A stretch of DNA of 64,000 nt, taken from positions 398,346 through 462,345 of the forward strand of contig NW_014577085.1 of assembly GCF_000485595.1 (NCBI RefSeq), written 5' to 3'. The notes under the pieces are model-generated. The model made no database searches. It was not told the DNA's origin and saw only the letters and a list, made by a program, of their open reading frames with translations. Shown piece by piece: positions 1 through 12,800 of this stretch. How positions within the stretch are numbered: the first letter of the stretch is position 1; each line of letters opens with the position of its first letter. The DNA comes from Priapulus caudatus. Taxonomy: Eukaryota > Priapulida > Priapulimorpha > Priapulimorphida > Priapulidae. The position numbers and the translations under genes were made by a program.

Positions 1-200
1 GTCACATTGACATGCAAGACAACCTTTCCCCTCCCCCTGGATAATTCACATTGACATGCAAGACAACCCTCACCCCTCACCCCCTGGCTGCTTCACATAG
101 ACATGCAAGACAACCTTCACCCCTCAACCCCTGGCTGCTTCACAGAAACATGCAAGACAACCCTCGGCCCTCACCCTCTGGCTGCTTCACAGAAACATAT
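1..200. repeat. Minisatellite, ~46-bp unit, about four copies
   Basis: Four head-to-tail units share a core reading GACATGCAAGACAACC followed by a C-rich stretch and CCCTGGCTGCTTCACA. The array runs off the left edge of the window. It lies in the MSH6 intron upstream of the first visible exon. The short open frames across it simply reflect the repeat. Confidence 0.8.
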
Positions 201-896
201 GAATTCTTACATCCCTCCCTCTTGGGTACTTTACGTACTCATGACCAACGTGCAAATTCGCTCTGTGCAGTGTGTGTATTCTCTAGTAGCCAGTGCTCAT
301 GAATGTCATAATTACACCGCTGCGCTACAGCTATCACATAGTTGCAGTGAGAGCTTCTCTGTAATATTAGGGAAAGATGAAAGCACCCACGAGTTTCACT
401 GAGGTCATTATCATGCAGCTCGGTTGTAATTTCAATGTTCCCTGCGGAGTGCCATTATTGGGAGTCGAGCGATGTTGTACTGATTTCATTCATCTTCATT
501 TCATATTCATCTCATGTTCTGCTCATATTAAGAAGTACCTACCTCGTCAATGGAGGGGTGTGTATGTGTTAATTTAATTCCTAGTATGTACATTGTTTAT
601 AATATTGCTAATTATTTAACACACTTTATTTGTAATACAAACATTGTATACATTATCATACAACACACCTATTAAATGCGCATGCGCACGCACGCACACA
701 GTCATGCACATGACATGCGCATACTTCTCTGTAATATACAATGTTGTGCAAAGTAAGTTCTGTACCCTCGTTTACCCAGTGTGTGCTTTAATTCCTTCTT
801 TCCATTTGGTGCAATGCTACAAACAGCAATTCTAACCAAGTATAACGTACGTGGCATTAAATCTAATGCAGTTATATGTTGTGTGAACTTACACAG
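201..896. other. MSH6 intron sequence, no gene recognised
   Basis: This AT-rich stretch lies between the left-edge minisatellite and the first visible MSH6 exon. Apart from a short alternating purine-pyrimidine patch near 680-715, I see no structured feature. The splice acceptor of the next exon ends at 896. Confidence 0.6.
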
Positions 897-1438
897 GTGA
901 GAGCACGTTATTCGTGGAGCTCAGTGAGACGGCAAGCATCCTCCAACATGCTACGAATCATTCCCTCATACTCCTTGATGAACTAGGTAAAAACCTGCTG
1001 CATGTGTCATATCTGCCATCGTTTCTACTGTTGCGACATTGTCTCCAAACAGATTAAACCAATCTATCAAGTGAATCGCGTGAACAGCATGTGAAGTATA
1101 CATTAAATTCATTTTAACGAAAGCAGAGGAAATTTAACAGGGCACTGTTTTTTACAGGGTTACACTGGTTTTACACTACACAGGTTTTACACTGTTTTAA
1201 CAGGTCACAGTTTTTTATGCTTTCAGTTACCATTAATAAATTATAGAATCATATTGTTTCATTTTTGCTATATGATCCCATAATGCATGCCCATATATTA
1301 TGTTTCGTAAGACCTTCAGTGTTTATTTAAAAGCTATTTATTAATTGAACATAAATAAATTGCTTAAAGAATGGTCTGAAAAAAATGATTACGAAAATGA
1401 ATTTCTTTTGGAGTGGTAGGCCTATTATGGGTGTGTGT

Positions 1439-1478
<40 letters not shown>

Positions 1479-4400
1479 GGGTGTACAGCATAATTTCACT
1501 CTAATGATATATATATACAAGTGCATGTGTTAAGCATTCTAATTTGAGTCTGCTAGGAATTTAATAACTACATGGTCATCAAGTGCATAGAATAGGGAGT
1601 CCTAATCTTGGGTACTTAATGCAGCTGCCACTTTCATAGATGTTGTGGGAATTGAATGCTATTGCATTTGTGTAGCACAGGGCCGTTGAGTATTGATGTG
1701 TGGTTCAGGATACGTGATCTCATTGCTTGCAAATAACATCAGACTGTCATGCTGTTTCTTGTGAATGAAAGGCTGGAATGATAGTAATGGGAAGGTGGTA
1801 TGCTCTGTAATCTAGATAAAGATCCATTTCTATGATAGACCATTTGTTAATTACCAGTTAATTACTAAGATGTTGCTTGTCATATATGTACCTACTATGA
1901 CTACGATACACCCTGCCTGTGAGGCGGTGTAATCCAATCTGTGGCCATACGGTTATTTCAAGGCAAGTTGATTCCCAAGAAGAAGTTTCCTAATATCCAG
2001 AAGACTCCAGAAGAATTGATTACGCGTAGTATATCTATATCATAGCAGAATGTGATACTACAATTATAATATAAATACATATTCCGTTTTCCACGTAATC
2101 CTAGCATCGACATAGAACACACGGTGGTTCTTAATTACTGTAGGCTGAGTGACGTGTGATAGAGAGACAGGTGCTGTTTCTCATAACTGAATCTGTGTGG
2201 TAAATTCCCCACATAACAACATGGCTAATCCGTTTTCCGTGGTTGTTGTGCAGGCAGAGGCACGGCGACGTACGATGGCACGGCCATCGCCTGTGCTGTC
2301 GTGCAGGAGCTATCCCAGAGAGGGCGCTGTCGTACACTCTTCTCAACACACTACCACTCCCTGGTGGAAGAGTTTGCACATGACCCGAACGTCAGGCTCG
2401 GACATATGGTCAGTGACCTTGTTTATCCAAACAATACATAATTTAAAAGATACAGGATATACAGATTTGTAAAGAAACTATAATTGCATGTTTAAATTTT
2501 AAATGAAGGCTTCACGAACGCAAAGGCTACGTTTTCCTTCTCGAATTTATATTTTTTTATCTAAAAATCAATGAATTTATTTGCATTTAATTTAATTAAA
2601 ATTTAATCTTATGCATATTGCATAAATCCATCTTATTACAAAGGCATCTTTATTATGCATACAAACTGAGTTGATACTACCGAAGAAGTAGTGATCATGC
2701 TAACATAATCTAAATAAAACAAGCAAAGCATTAGTGAGAAATTATTGAGACATTTCAAGGTTACACGTGTTTTATAAAGTTACATTTGGCATTTAAATTA
2801 TATTGCTACCAGCTCGAACTTGTTGACAATCGTGTTGGTATCTTTTTATTTAATTAGTAATGTGTATTATTTGAATTGGTCATCACAATAAAAAACCGAA
2901 TGAGATGGCTGGAAGAGAACCTTCTCATTATGTTTTTATTTTTGGCTGCAGGCCTGCATGGTGGAGAACGAGAATGACGAGGATGTTTCCAAAGAAACCA
3001 TAACCTTCCTTTACAAGTTTGTACATGGCGCCTGCCCAAAGAGTTACGGCTTCAATGCTGCAAAACTAGCAGGAATACCTGATACGGTAATGATCCCTCT
3101 TGGGTTGGTTTGGGTTGGTTTGGGTGGTATTATGGTCTGGGTTGTATTATTCCATCTGTTGGTATCCTTTTTATCATTCGAATTTAGTGTTAACTCCTTA
3201 TTGTGCATAACTGTGTATAAATATATCGTCTATAAGTATCCATTTAACGAGTCTTTTATCCAAATATATATATACATACACATGCACATATGCACACACG
3301 TACACGTGGGTGTTAGCACTCTAGTCACTATGCGTACAAATTAGGTCCACGACAAAGGTCAACATTAAGTCCACTAATTATCAAACCACAAGAACCATTA
3401 TCTGCCCAATTACTTGTAATAGTGATGCTTGATTAATTACCCCCAAACGTTTTTAGTTTCAAATTGGTATAAATCATGATGAAAAACAATCATTAAGGGC
3501 CGGACACACTAGGCGATGGCATCGGGCGATGTAATCGCCGTGAAAATCGCCTCACGTGCGTCCACGTCAATCGCCGCGATTTCATCGCCCGATGTCATCG
3601 CCCCCCCCCCCACTGATGCCATCGGCACAGATCAAGAACGTTTTGATATTATCGCCGATGACTCGCCCGATGCATCGCCTAGTGTGTCCGCGGCCGCGGA
3701 AAACATTGCCCGATTGTACATCATTCATAGCCAATGAAACAAACAAGCAGCACATGCATAATTTCTGATCACTGAACCAGATAGTGAACACAATGCGCGA
3801 AATCACAATGTTTTTTTTTTCCAGCACAACGGCGCTGCGTGTAAATCGGCCCGATTTAATCGCCTAGTGTGTCCACTCGACTGCGTAGCGATAGAATTGG
3901 GCATTACATCGCCCGATGCCCATCGCCTAGTGTGTCCGGCCCTTTAGCTGCCCTACAGTTTGAGTTTGCCCCCACTGTGCCATTCCTAGCTACAAATCCA
4001 GCTGTTTTAATAGTAGTGATTACTTTACATTCTGATCTAATGAGAATGTTTCCAACTGTTCTCCCATGTTATCTTACGCAATTACTGCTATTCTGCTTTT
4101 GCAATAAACACACCAAATCCAGTTTCCAACTTCACTTACCGAAATTAGAAAGCATACCTACATATTAACTGCTTAGACAAAGTCCATACGTTAGCTTTGT
4201 GCTCTATTCGAATATCAGATTCAATGCATTATAATTTTCTGTTTCAGATTAGGTTTGCCTTCCATAATTGTGTCACTAATGTTCCCGCAAGGATGTAATC
4301 CTTGATGCATCGATGTAATCCTACATTTCTTGAAGGAAGCTATGTTTTCTTTTTATCAGATAATAAAGAATGGTCATGCTAAGGCAAAGGAGTTGGAAAT

Positions 4401-6294
4401 GTCATTAGAGAGGATAAAGATTTTCAGGTATGGTATTATACACATCATTGTATCCCCCGCGACGAAGTCTGCCGGGATACTATGGTTTCATGTCTCCCCA
4501 GCCGCTGCCGCCGCCGCTCGGGCCGCCGCAGATAATTTCCCTTCCGCTCTATAACTCGACCCCTAATTGACCTAGCGTGACCAAACTTGGTATACTTACA
4601 AATCTTGGGGAGAAGGTGTGCAGCGAACCAAAACCAGGTCACTGCGACCTTATTTGACCTTGATATATTTCCCTTCGCTCTTTAACTCAGGCCCCTAATT
4701 GACATAGCGCCTACCAAACTTGGTATACTTACACATCTTGGGGCAGAAGGTGAGCCAGCGAACCAAACCACGGTCACTGCGACCTTTATTTGACCTTTAC
4801 CTTGACCTTGATCATATTTCCCTTCCGCTCTCTAACTCTGCGGCTCACCTAATTGACCTAGCCGCTACCAAACTTGGTATACTTACACATCTTGGGGAGA
4901 AGGTGAGCAGCGATCAAAACCAAGGTCACTGCGACCTTTATTGACCTTTCACCTTAGACCGTTGATCATGATTTCCCACCTTGCCGCTCTTCCTAACTGG
5001 GCCCCTAATGGACCTAGCGCTACCAAACTTGGTTAACTGTACAACATCTTGGGGAGAAGTTGGACAGTCCAGCGATCCAAAACCGTGTCACTGCGACCTT
5101 TATTTGACCTGTTACTTGACCTGATCATATTTGCTTTTCCGCTCTTTAAGCTCGGGACCCCTTAATTGACCCTAGCGCTCCAAAACTTGTATACTGTACA
5201 CACTTGGGGGGAATGAGTGGAGCAGCCATACCACCACCGGTCATGCGATCTATTAATTTGACCTTTGATCCTATTTCCCTCCGCTCCTTAACGCTCGGCC
5301 CCTAATTGACCCTAGCCGCTACCCCAAACTTGGTCTACGTCTATCAACATCTTGGGGAGAAGTGGCACCGATTACCAAACCAGGTCATAGCCCGATCTTT
5401 TTGACCTTCTACTCATTGAACCTTTGCTCATATTTTCCTTCCCGCTCTCAAAACTCGCCGTAATTGACCTACGCTAAACCACAAAACCAGGTCACGTACG
5501 ACTTTTATTTGCCTTTACCCTTGACCTTGATCATATTTCCCTCCGCTCTTAACTCGGCCCTACATTGACCTCAGCTACCCAACTTGGTTATACTTACACG
5601 ATCCTTGGGGAGAAGGTGTGTCGCGGTACCAAAGCTCAGTCATTACGCACATTTCATTTGATCCTTTACCTTGACCGTGTGACTGCATATTTCCTTTCTG
5701 CTCTATAACTCAGCTCGCCGACCTAATGATCCTAGCGCCGACCAAACTTGGTATACTTACACATCTTGGGGAGAAGGTGTGTCGCATACCGGAACCAGGT
5801 CACTGCAACCTTTATTTGACATTGACCTTGACCTTCATCATATTTCCCTTCCGCTCTATAACTCGGCCCCTAATTGACCTAGCGTGACCAAACTTCGTAT
5901 ACTTACACATCTTGGGGAGAACACGGGAGATACATGTAGTTGGCGACAACTGCCCTTTCTAGTTTAATGAAGCTTTCTGACTACATAGGTACTTGTTGTT
6001 TGCTACCATTTCAGGATCGTGTAATAAATATTATTAAATCATCATGTGATCCTACAATTCCAATATCCATATACATATTTCATATGTATCCAGGTTAGGG
6101 CATCTGCTCAGCAGAGAGCCTGCACATTATTTTAGAATAAACCCCTATATATGCCTTCTTCTATTATCCTGCTACAATGTGTATGTATTTGGTCTTTGTA
6201 TTTGTATTTTTTCGTGAATTTCAGGTGTCTGGAAAAGCCTCATGATTTATCGATCGAGAAACTTCAGGAACTGCAGCAACACATCATGGCGTAG
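897..6294 (+). CDS. MSH6: DNA mismatch repair protein Msh6, C-terminal exons (gene enters from left edge)
   Basis: MSH6 pairs with MSH2 to form MutS-alpha, the nuclear ATPase that recognises mispairs and small loops. Five coding exons are visible: 897-986, 2254-2408, 2952-3086, 4360-4427 and 6225-6294, with the stop at 6292-6294. All junctions are GT-AG and the phases match, giving the last ~171 residues. The first exon reads [15 protein letters not shown] and ends in the Walker B segment LILLDEL. The second completes [13 protein letters not shown] and holds the switch-histidine motif [10 protein letters not shown]. The third carries the MSH6-type segment [20 protein letters not shown]. The fourth and fifth encode the helical C-terminus ([11 protein letters not shown], then [13 protein letters not shown]). 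The MutS N-terminal, mispair-binding and Walker A regions lie outside the window. Introns hold a minisatellite, a G-run, a Harbinger-like MITE and a 1.4-kb tandem array. No break was seen in the visible frame. Confidence 0.96.
1439..1477. repeat. Homopolymer run of about 39 G
   Basis: An almost pure poly-G tract, preceded by GTGTGTGTGG, lies inside the MSH6 intron between the exons at 897-986 and 2254-2408. The exact length is unreliable in any assembly. Confidence 0.85.
3493..3946. mobile_element. MITE with TTA target duplication, PIF/Harbinger-like
   Basis: The element spans 3496-3943 (448 bp). Its terminal inverted repeats start AGGGCCGGACACACTAGGCG and extend about 45 bp. Both sides are flanked by TTA (3493-3495 and 3944-3946). 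A 3-bp TWA duplication with GGGCC-type ends is typical of PIF/Harbinger elements. Extra subterminal copies of the GCCTAGTGTGTCC motif lie inside near 3677 and 3863. No transposase is encoded. It sits in the MSH6 intron after the exon ending at 3086. Confidence 0.8.
4530..5925. repeat. Degenerate tandem array, ~150-bp unit, about ten copies
   Basis: The repeated unit contains CCCCTAATTGACCTAGCG, then ACCAAACTTGGTATACTTAC, then CATCTTGGGGAGAAGGTG, then GGTCACTGCGACCTTTATT. Unit starts can be followed near 4541, 4674, 4823, 4985, 5132, 5279, 5443, 5537, 5697 and 5848. Copies differ mainly by scattered single-base insertions and deletions, especially 4960-5680. It fills most of the last MSH6 intron (4428-6224). 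Confidence 0.85.
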
Positions 6295-6622
6295 TCGGGG
6301 TATAATTGATGTGGCACCATTAGTGGTTAACGAACACTATGAAAAGACTTGTTACAGTATTCTTTGTAATGTTTTATAGGATGTGCAACTGGCAACTGAT
6401 ACTCAAGGGTGTGAGATCTTTTTTATGCACATCATTGTGAATAATAATAAGATCCCTCCACTATTCGGTAACATCTGCATGTGCATATGAAGTGTATTGT
6501 AAAGGTTTTATACGCATATCTTAGTAGGAAACTAGGAATGACAGATCATGCTTCCTGAGTGCTCGTGATTAAAATTAAGACTATTCAAGATCATGAAAAC
6601 CCCATGTTCTGTGTGTAAATGT

Positions 6623-6628
6623 AATAAA
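6623..6628 (+). terminator. Candidate MSH6 polyadenylation signal AATAAA
   Basis: A canonical AATAAA lies 329 bases after the MSH6 stop codon, in AT-rich sequence. It is the first canonical hexamer I noted after the stop. Confidence 0.5.
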
Positions 6629-6677
6629 TACAGTATAAACTACCTAGAACTATTCACTGTCTAATGCAGTATTCGAT

Positions 6678-6960
6678 TTTTAGCTCACCTTGACATCGTC
6701 AAGATGAGCTATTGCCATGGGGATGTCGTCCGTCGTACGTCCGTCCGTCCTTCCGTCAACATTTGGCTACGGTCAACGATAACTCAGGAACCGTTTGACC
6801 CACATGTTTGAAATTGGGTATAGTTGTTACTGCTATGGGAGAGGTTTGAACATCCTATTTTGGAGCACGCCAGTCGACGTACTTTCGAGCCACGACAATG
6901 TATTGGCAAAAATGGGAATTGCCATTAGTCAGTTCAGGTTCAACGGATTTTGCTCATTTT
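6678..6960. repeat. Dispersed repeat end with hairpin terminus (TTTTAGCTCACC type)
   Basis: The sequence begins TTTTTAGCTCACCTTGACAT and forms a short hairpin with the following GTCAAGATGAGCTATTG. It continues into a GTCCGTCCGTCC-like run. The outer motif matches, in reverse complement, the ends of the repeats finishing near 14485 and 24880 (CTGACTATGTCAGATGAGC followed by TAAAAA). The far boundary is unclear. Confidence 0.6.
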
Positions 6961-9881
6961 TGGTATGTGAATGAATAAGGGCTAGGGGTTTGATATTTGA
7001 AAAGAAATTATGCAAATTAGGTAGGTTTTGGCAATTATATAGACACGCAGATAACAGTGTGGTGTCACACTCGTCTGGTTCGTTTTACAAGATTTCATTG
7101 ACAATATCTTTAATGCAAAATTGGTATTTCCTCTCCACCCTGCCGATAAAACATCTATATTAGAGTAAAGTTTTACAAAACATGTCGGAACGCAGCATAA
7201 CCTATTTATTTTGAACGCCATTGCTAAGAAACATCAAAGCGGGTATAGCGCCATCTACCGTCACAAATTGTGATTCATTTTGGTTTATAAATTATTATTG
7301 CGATATACAGATGGCAACCATGTGCTACCGCCTAGAAAAACTCATACGAAGTAAACGCTTCCATGCAACCAATTAACCTTTAACAAAAGTTGCGTTATGG
7401 GCAGGGAAACACCATTGTCACGTGGTATATAGCAGCTACGTGTAATAAGCGTATCCTCTCAAACTTACACGTTACACATCGGGAGCTCCGCTTTTAGGCA
7501 GTGCCTAAATCTGAATATTATAAAAACGTTAAATGGCGATCATTTAGGTGTAATGCCATCACTCGCCCTCATCTCAGACTTTCACATCTCAAACATTTAT
7601 TTTCACATAAAAAATTACACATATTATTATCAAGAGTATATAATGGGAGTTCTCCCGTATATACTTTTCGTTTCTATAATGTACGTCGATGGTTGCTCAA
7701 TTAAAACTGACTTCTTCTCACTCACTCATTTGTGACCTTTTTTGTGGCGAGCTACAGTGTCATTGGCACTTTCATTGTTACTGGGATCTAGTGACGTGGG
7801 TAATTGCTAGATAGTGTTCAAGTAAAGCATATATACAGTATTTGCAACACTAAAAATATGTAGAAATGTAGATTATGTGCGATAATGGTATCATAGTTGT
7901 GATCAACATAGCTCCACATACATCTATTACTATTCCATCTTGCATGCTGGCAGGGTTTGATATAGAATGAAAAGTAAGTCGCATCATACTCTAGGATTTG
8001 GAGTGGTGGAAACCAAACATGAAATACAACTGTTATGAAACGAGAGGTTATAGGTCAGTTCAAACGAATTGCTGCTCAATAATATCTAGGTGAATTATCC
8101 ACGATTATGAAACTAGCAAAAATTTATTCATATAAAATGGATGGCTATTCGTATGTAAGTAGACTGGCTTGTGTAAAATCCAATAACAAATAGACTGCAT
8201 CTGGGTAATACAATACTGTTGTGACACATGCAGTGGTAAGCTAGAATATTCTTTGATTGGCAATGCATAATTATTGCTCGGTTGTTACGTGACTGTAATG
8301 ACGACTTATATATGACACGAGTTAGTCATAGGACGGTGGGATCTCATATTTACTGTATCTGGTGATGGTAGGTGTACGTCCCATATTTCCATAGGTAGAC
8401 GTGTGGATGTATTTTTCTCCACAAGCCAGGTTACATCAAACATTCATTTTTTATACATATATATGTTCGTGGGAATATATACCAGTAACCGCGTTTTGCA
8501 TAGTCATCTTCACTAGAGTAATCTCATGGAGCAATGCGTTAGTTTAAGCAACTTTAATTAATCACTTAAGCATGTTTGTTGCTTGACATATTTTTGTCAT
8601 AGTTTACTACATTTTGTATTCGTAGCCTATAGGTATAATCTAAAAACAAAGAACCAAATATATATCTTCTATTAAACATATTTTTGTGTGTTGCTATGGT
8701 GCAGCTGGCAGGTTTCACTGTAATAAATACTTATATTATGTATTATTCTGCTGAACAATGTCTCAACATATATTGAAGACAAGGGAGTCGGGACTTTCAG
8801 ATTTGCCCACAATCAATAATTTAATAAAGATGAACCTTTTTACATGCGAAATAAAAACGCCAATTCGGCACAATTTTACAGCAAAATATTTGAATTGATT
8901 GATAATTTATGATTATTTACAACACTGCATCAATAAACACCTAATAAGGACAAAAACAAAACAAAACAAAACCTGCCAATGAATAGTGTACCTATGTACT
9001 ACTATAGTGTACTTGAACATGCAATTTACAATATCCTGTACATTAATCTATATGTTCTGCAAATATATGACAAACAGCTATAGTATAGGCATTGGTTCAA
9101 TTCAAGCCAATAACTATGTGCAGATCTTGCAGCTGAATTGTACATAGTACCTATAAATTCATGCTTGTGCGTATGTATATGTAGCATATTTTACATTCGG
9201 AGTCCCACCTATATCACTACTTGTAAGGCGTCAATCAACAGGTTTTGCCCATTTCTGAACATGTGAAGCAAGAGAAACATGTCATGTAATTTCTGGTGAT
9301 GTACGTCCCAACTCTCACAATTGTCACACACTCGGGTACGCGTCTTAACAACATGCGTTGATTTTCTTTTCTCGCACATTGAACTGTCATTTAAATTGAA
9401 TGTGTGTATATATATATGTATGTACATACACAGTAATCTCAGCAAGGCGCATGTTGCCAGCAGCGAAAAACACTGGCTGAAGGTGCATCTCCTCATGCTT
9501 CGTCATACTCGTCATATAACTCGTCTGCAACTGTGGACAAATCGTGATTATGAAATTACCAAACAAAATACTGTATATAGAAGTCTTCTGAAGGCTCAGC
9601 AATGACAAACTAACTGCCAAACATAAGCTGTCACTGTTACATGGAATATGTCTACCAGTTCAGAACGAAATGCAAGAGTCGTAGATTGGCATATCAAAAT
9701 CTTATCTGCGTTTTTGCAAAATTGGCTCTTTTCGTTGGCAAGGTAGCTTTTGGCTAACCTCATGGAATATTTTCCCAACAGACTTGCTTCTAAATACGTT
9801 TGAATAGCAAATATGTGTTCAGTTCCCCTCACATATCTAGCTTATTCACTATCATACTGTGCAATCCAATAACTAAAATCC

Positions 9882-12800
9882 CTAAATACCTCCATGGCCA
9901 AGTAGTTGTGCTGCACTGATGTGTTCCTCCATCTCGTCCTCCTCATCATAATCCTCACCTGCATGCCAACACAAACAACTGCATCGTTGGCCACCATAAT
10001 CATTTTACTGCCCTACACAGCTACACTACACATGCTTTAAACACAATTTACTAAGCTGGGATGTTTATTCTAAAAACGTAAAACGAAGGGCAGGCACAAG
10101 TGATGCAAATCATTTTTTTGTGCAGGTCAACTGATAATGTGGTATGCATGCCAGGGTACACCTTGACCAAATGTACGACCAATATACCACGAAATACAAT
10201 GCAATATCACCCGGTTATACTTTTGTTCTGCACGACCATGAACATGTATTTCATACCATGATATTGTTCCTCATCTGGTTCGTACTGGACTGGTCCCGAT
10301 TCAACAACTATGGTCTCCTCTGTTTTCATTTTTTGCGCTGACCTTTGCTGCACAGAGGATGCTTCCCGTTTTATCCTAGCAAGAAATAAAAATTCAAACC
10401 TATAGTAGAAACCACCAACCTACAGCATAATAACATATATAATAATACATGTTCAAATCTTAATTGCCATTTACTGTTGACTGTGTTCTGTGTTGTTGTT
10501 CATTTTTACATGTTATAGCAGAGTTAACATCCAAATACCATAACTTTGTAGCTCGTTTTCGTCCCAATTTTTGGTATCTAACCACACCTTTCCTACCTAT
10601 CTCACCTGACCTACCTAGGTATCACGTAGCAATAATTAAACTTTATTACCTGACAAGTCATGTCAGACTTTACTACTACCTACTGTTATTACTGTCTAGA
10701 CGTATTACTGTGCTTAGTGTTGCAAGTGTGGGGGGCAGTGGTGGTCTAGAAGATAGCCCAATTGACTTTGGACTGAAAAATGTCTGGGGTTTGAGTACCA
10801 CCATGGCCACTGCTGATATGCTCCTGAGCAAGGCACCTTAGTCCTATCTGTTTCAGCAGACACCTGCTGGGCAATAGTTAGTTCTAATATCACCTGTCAG
10901 GCAATACAGTTTAACCACTGCTAAAAGTTACCTTTCTTTGTCAGGCGAGGTAGGTAGGCCACATATCTCAACTTATATCAATTGTATAGACATGTTCACG
11001 ATACATTGTACAGCTATGTTTATGACACATTGTATAGACATGGTCATGATGCATTGTATAGACATGGTCATGATGCATTGTATAGACATGGTTATGATAC
11101 ATTGTATAGATATGTTCATGACACACTGTATAGAGATGTTCCTGATACCTTTTATAGACATGAGCGGCGTTTACATGGCATTCAGTGCTTATTAGGTTAC
11201 GTATCTCAGAAATCCGGTATTTGATCGAGATTCGGTATTTATACCGAGCCAGCTGTTTACACGGAGGATGTGTGAATTCGGGGCTTAGTTAGTGCTGTAT
11301 TTTATCGATCGCTTGATAGAGTCAACGGTCACCAGGTGGTTCTGCTTTTAGCTACTTAGCAAGCACTGAATGCATTTACACGAACAGATAATTCCGCATT
11401 TAATATTTCGGAGCTTAGCTGGCGCGACATATTATTCCGTGCCTATTAAGTGCAGTATTTGTTAATTCCGAATCTGTCCAAGTCTCGAATTATTTAATCG
11501 TCTAAACGCTAAATACGGACTCTAATAGACCGTGTAAACGCCGCTATGGTCATGATATATTGTATAGATACGTTAATGATACATAACATTGTATAGATAC
11601 ATTCATGTTACATCGTATATATACCTTCATGATACAATGTATAGAGGTTTAATTATATTGTGTAAAGATTTTCATGCTGCACTGTATAGACATGGTCATA
11701 ATACATTCAAGAGCTAATAAATACCTAGCGTGGAAAACGGGAAAATAGTGCTATTTCACGGCAATATTATTCTACTTTGTATGCGGTTCTAGACCAAGTT
11801 CATGGTATTGCGTTAAGCAGCATTCTTTGCTCTCTAAAATAAGACCAACCGCTTGACTCTACGATACTCCTCGGCCGAGATATTGGAGCGTAATCATGCC
11901 TCCCACAGGCCTTACATCCACAATATTCAATATCCTTCTTGCCTTTTGCGGGTCTGGCTATAGTTTTCCGTCACGGCTTGGAGCGCTGATAATTGATGTC
12001 ACATGCCCAAATTTGGTACTCTTACTACACCATATAGTAACTGAGCTGCGTTGCAGACTTAATTTAGAAAACATTGCCGGCTCCATCATGACGGGCATTA
12101 GCCGTGCTAGGAAAGATAATGGGAGATAAGGGCATAGGCGATGCTCCCGAAAGTCACCGAAAAGCCATTCATTCATAAAGATATCGCGGAAAAAACCGAA
12201 CTCTCACGAAGCGACTTTCCTAACCCGCAAAAGGCAAGAAGGATAGTGAATATTGTGGATGCGAGGCGCCGTGAGGCCTGTGGGAGGGGAAGTTTACGAG
12301 CCAATATCTCAGCCTAGGAGTTGGTGGGTTGTCTTGTTTTAGAGAGCAAAGAATTCTACTTAATGCAATACCATAAAATTATTCTAGACTCGCAGGCAAA
12401 GTAGAATAATATTGCCGTGAAATAGCACTATTTTCCCGTTTTTCCGTTGTACACTAGGTATTTATTAGCTCTTGATACATCGTATAGACACGGTCACGAT
12501 ACATCGTATCGATAAGTTCAGGGCATATTCGTTTTTAATTACAGTTGGGAGTCGTTAGATCGTGAACTACCTGACAGGTGTCACGTCGAGGGAGCCGCTG
12601 AGCACAGCGGCCACGCTCGCAGCCTCCGTCTTCTTCACGTCCGGAGCGCGGTTCAGGTCCCGCAGCACCTCGTAGTTGATCTTGCTCGATATCTTCTTCT
12701 CCTGCAGCATCTTCTCGATCGCCTCGCCTGCAGTGCTCGCCTGCATCTGCTGCTTCTTTCGCGGCTTCTTCCGCTGAGGAAGTGAGAGGGGTAGATGTGA

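Larger units (their letters stand above)
6295..9881. other. Intergenic spacer between convergent MSH6 and BRF1
   Basis: The spacer is AT-rich with no recognisable gene. It holds the MSH6 3' untranslated region, the end of a dispersed repeat near 6681, and otherwise low-information sequence. Short open frames here lack homology that I can recognise. Confidence 0.6.

Noticed and set aside
377-480. Frame resembling a degenerate MSH6 segment (VIIMQLGCNFNVP)
   Set aside because: It loosely recalls the MutS phrase before the VELSETASI exon, but the match is short, the following residues diverge, and no splice sites fit the required phase. Probably chance.
3582-3827. 81-codon frame on the - strand
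   Set aside because: It lies within the Harbinger-like MITE, whose inverted repeats produce the frame.
10938-11195. Repetitive 85-codon and 62-codon frames
   Set aside because: The 24-bp minisatellite unit keeps all frames open on both strands. No coding signal was seen.
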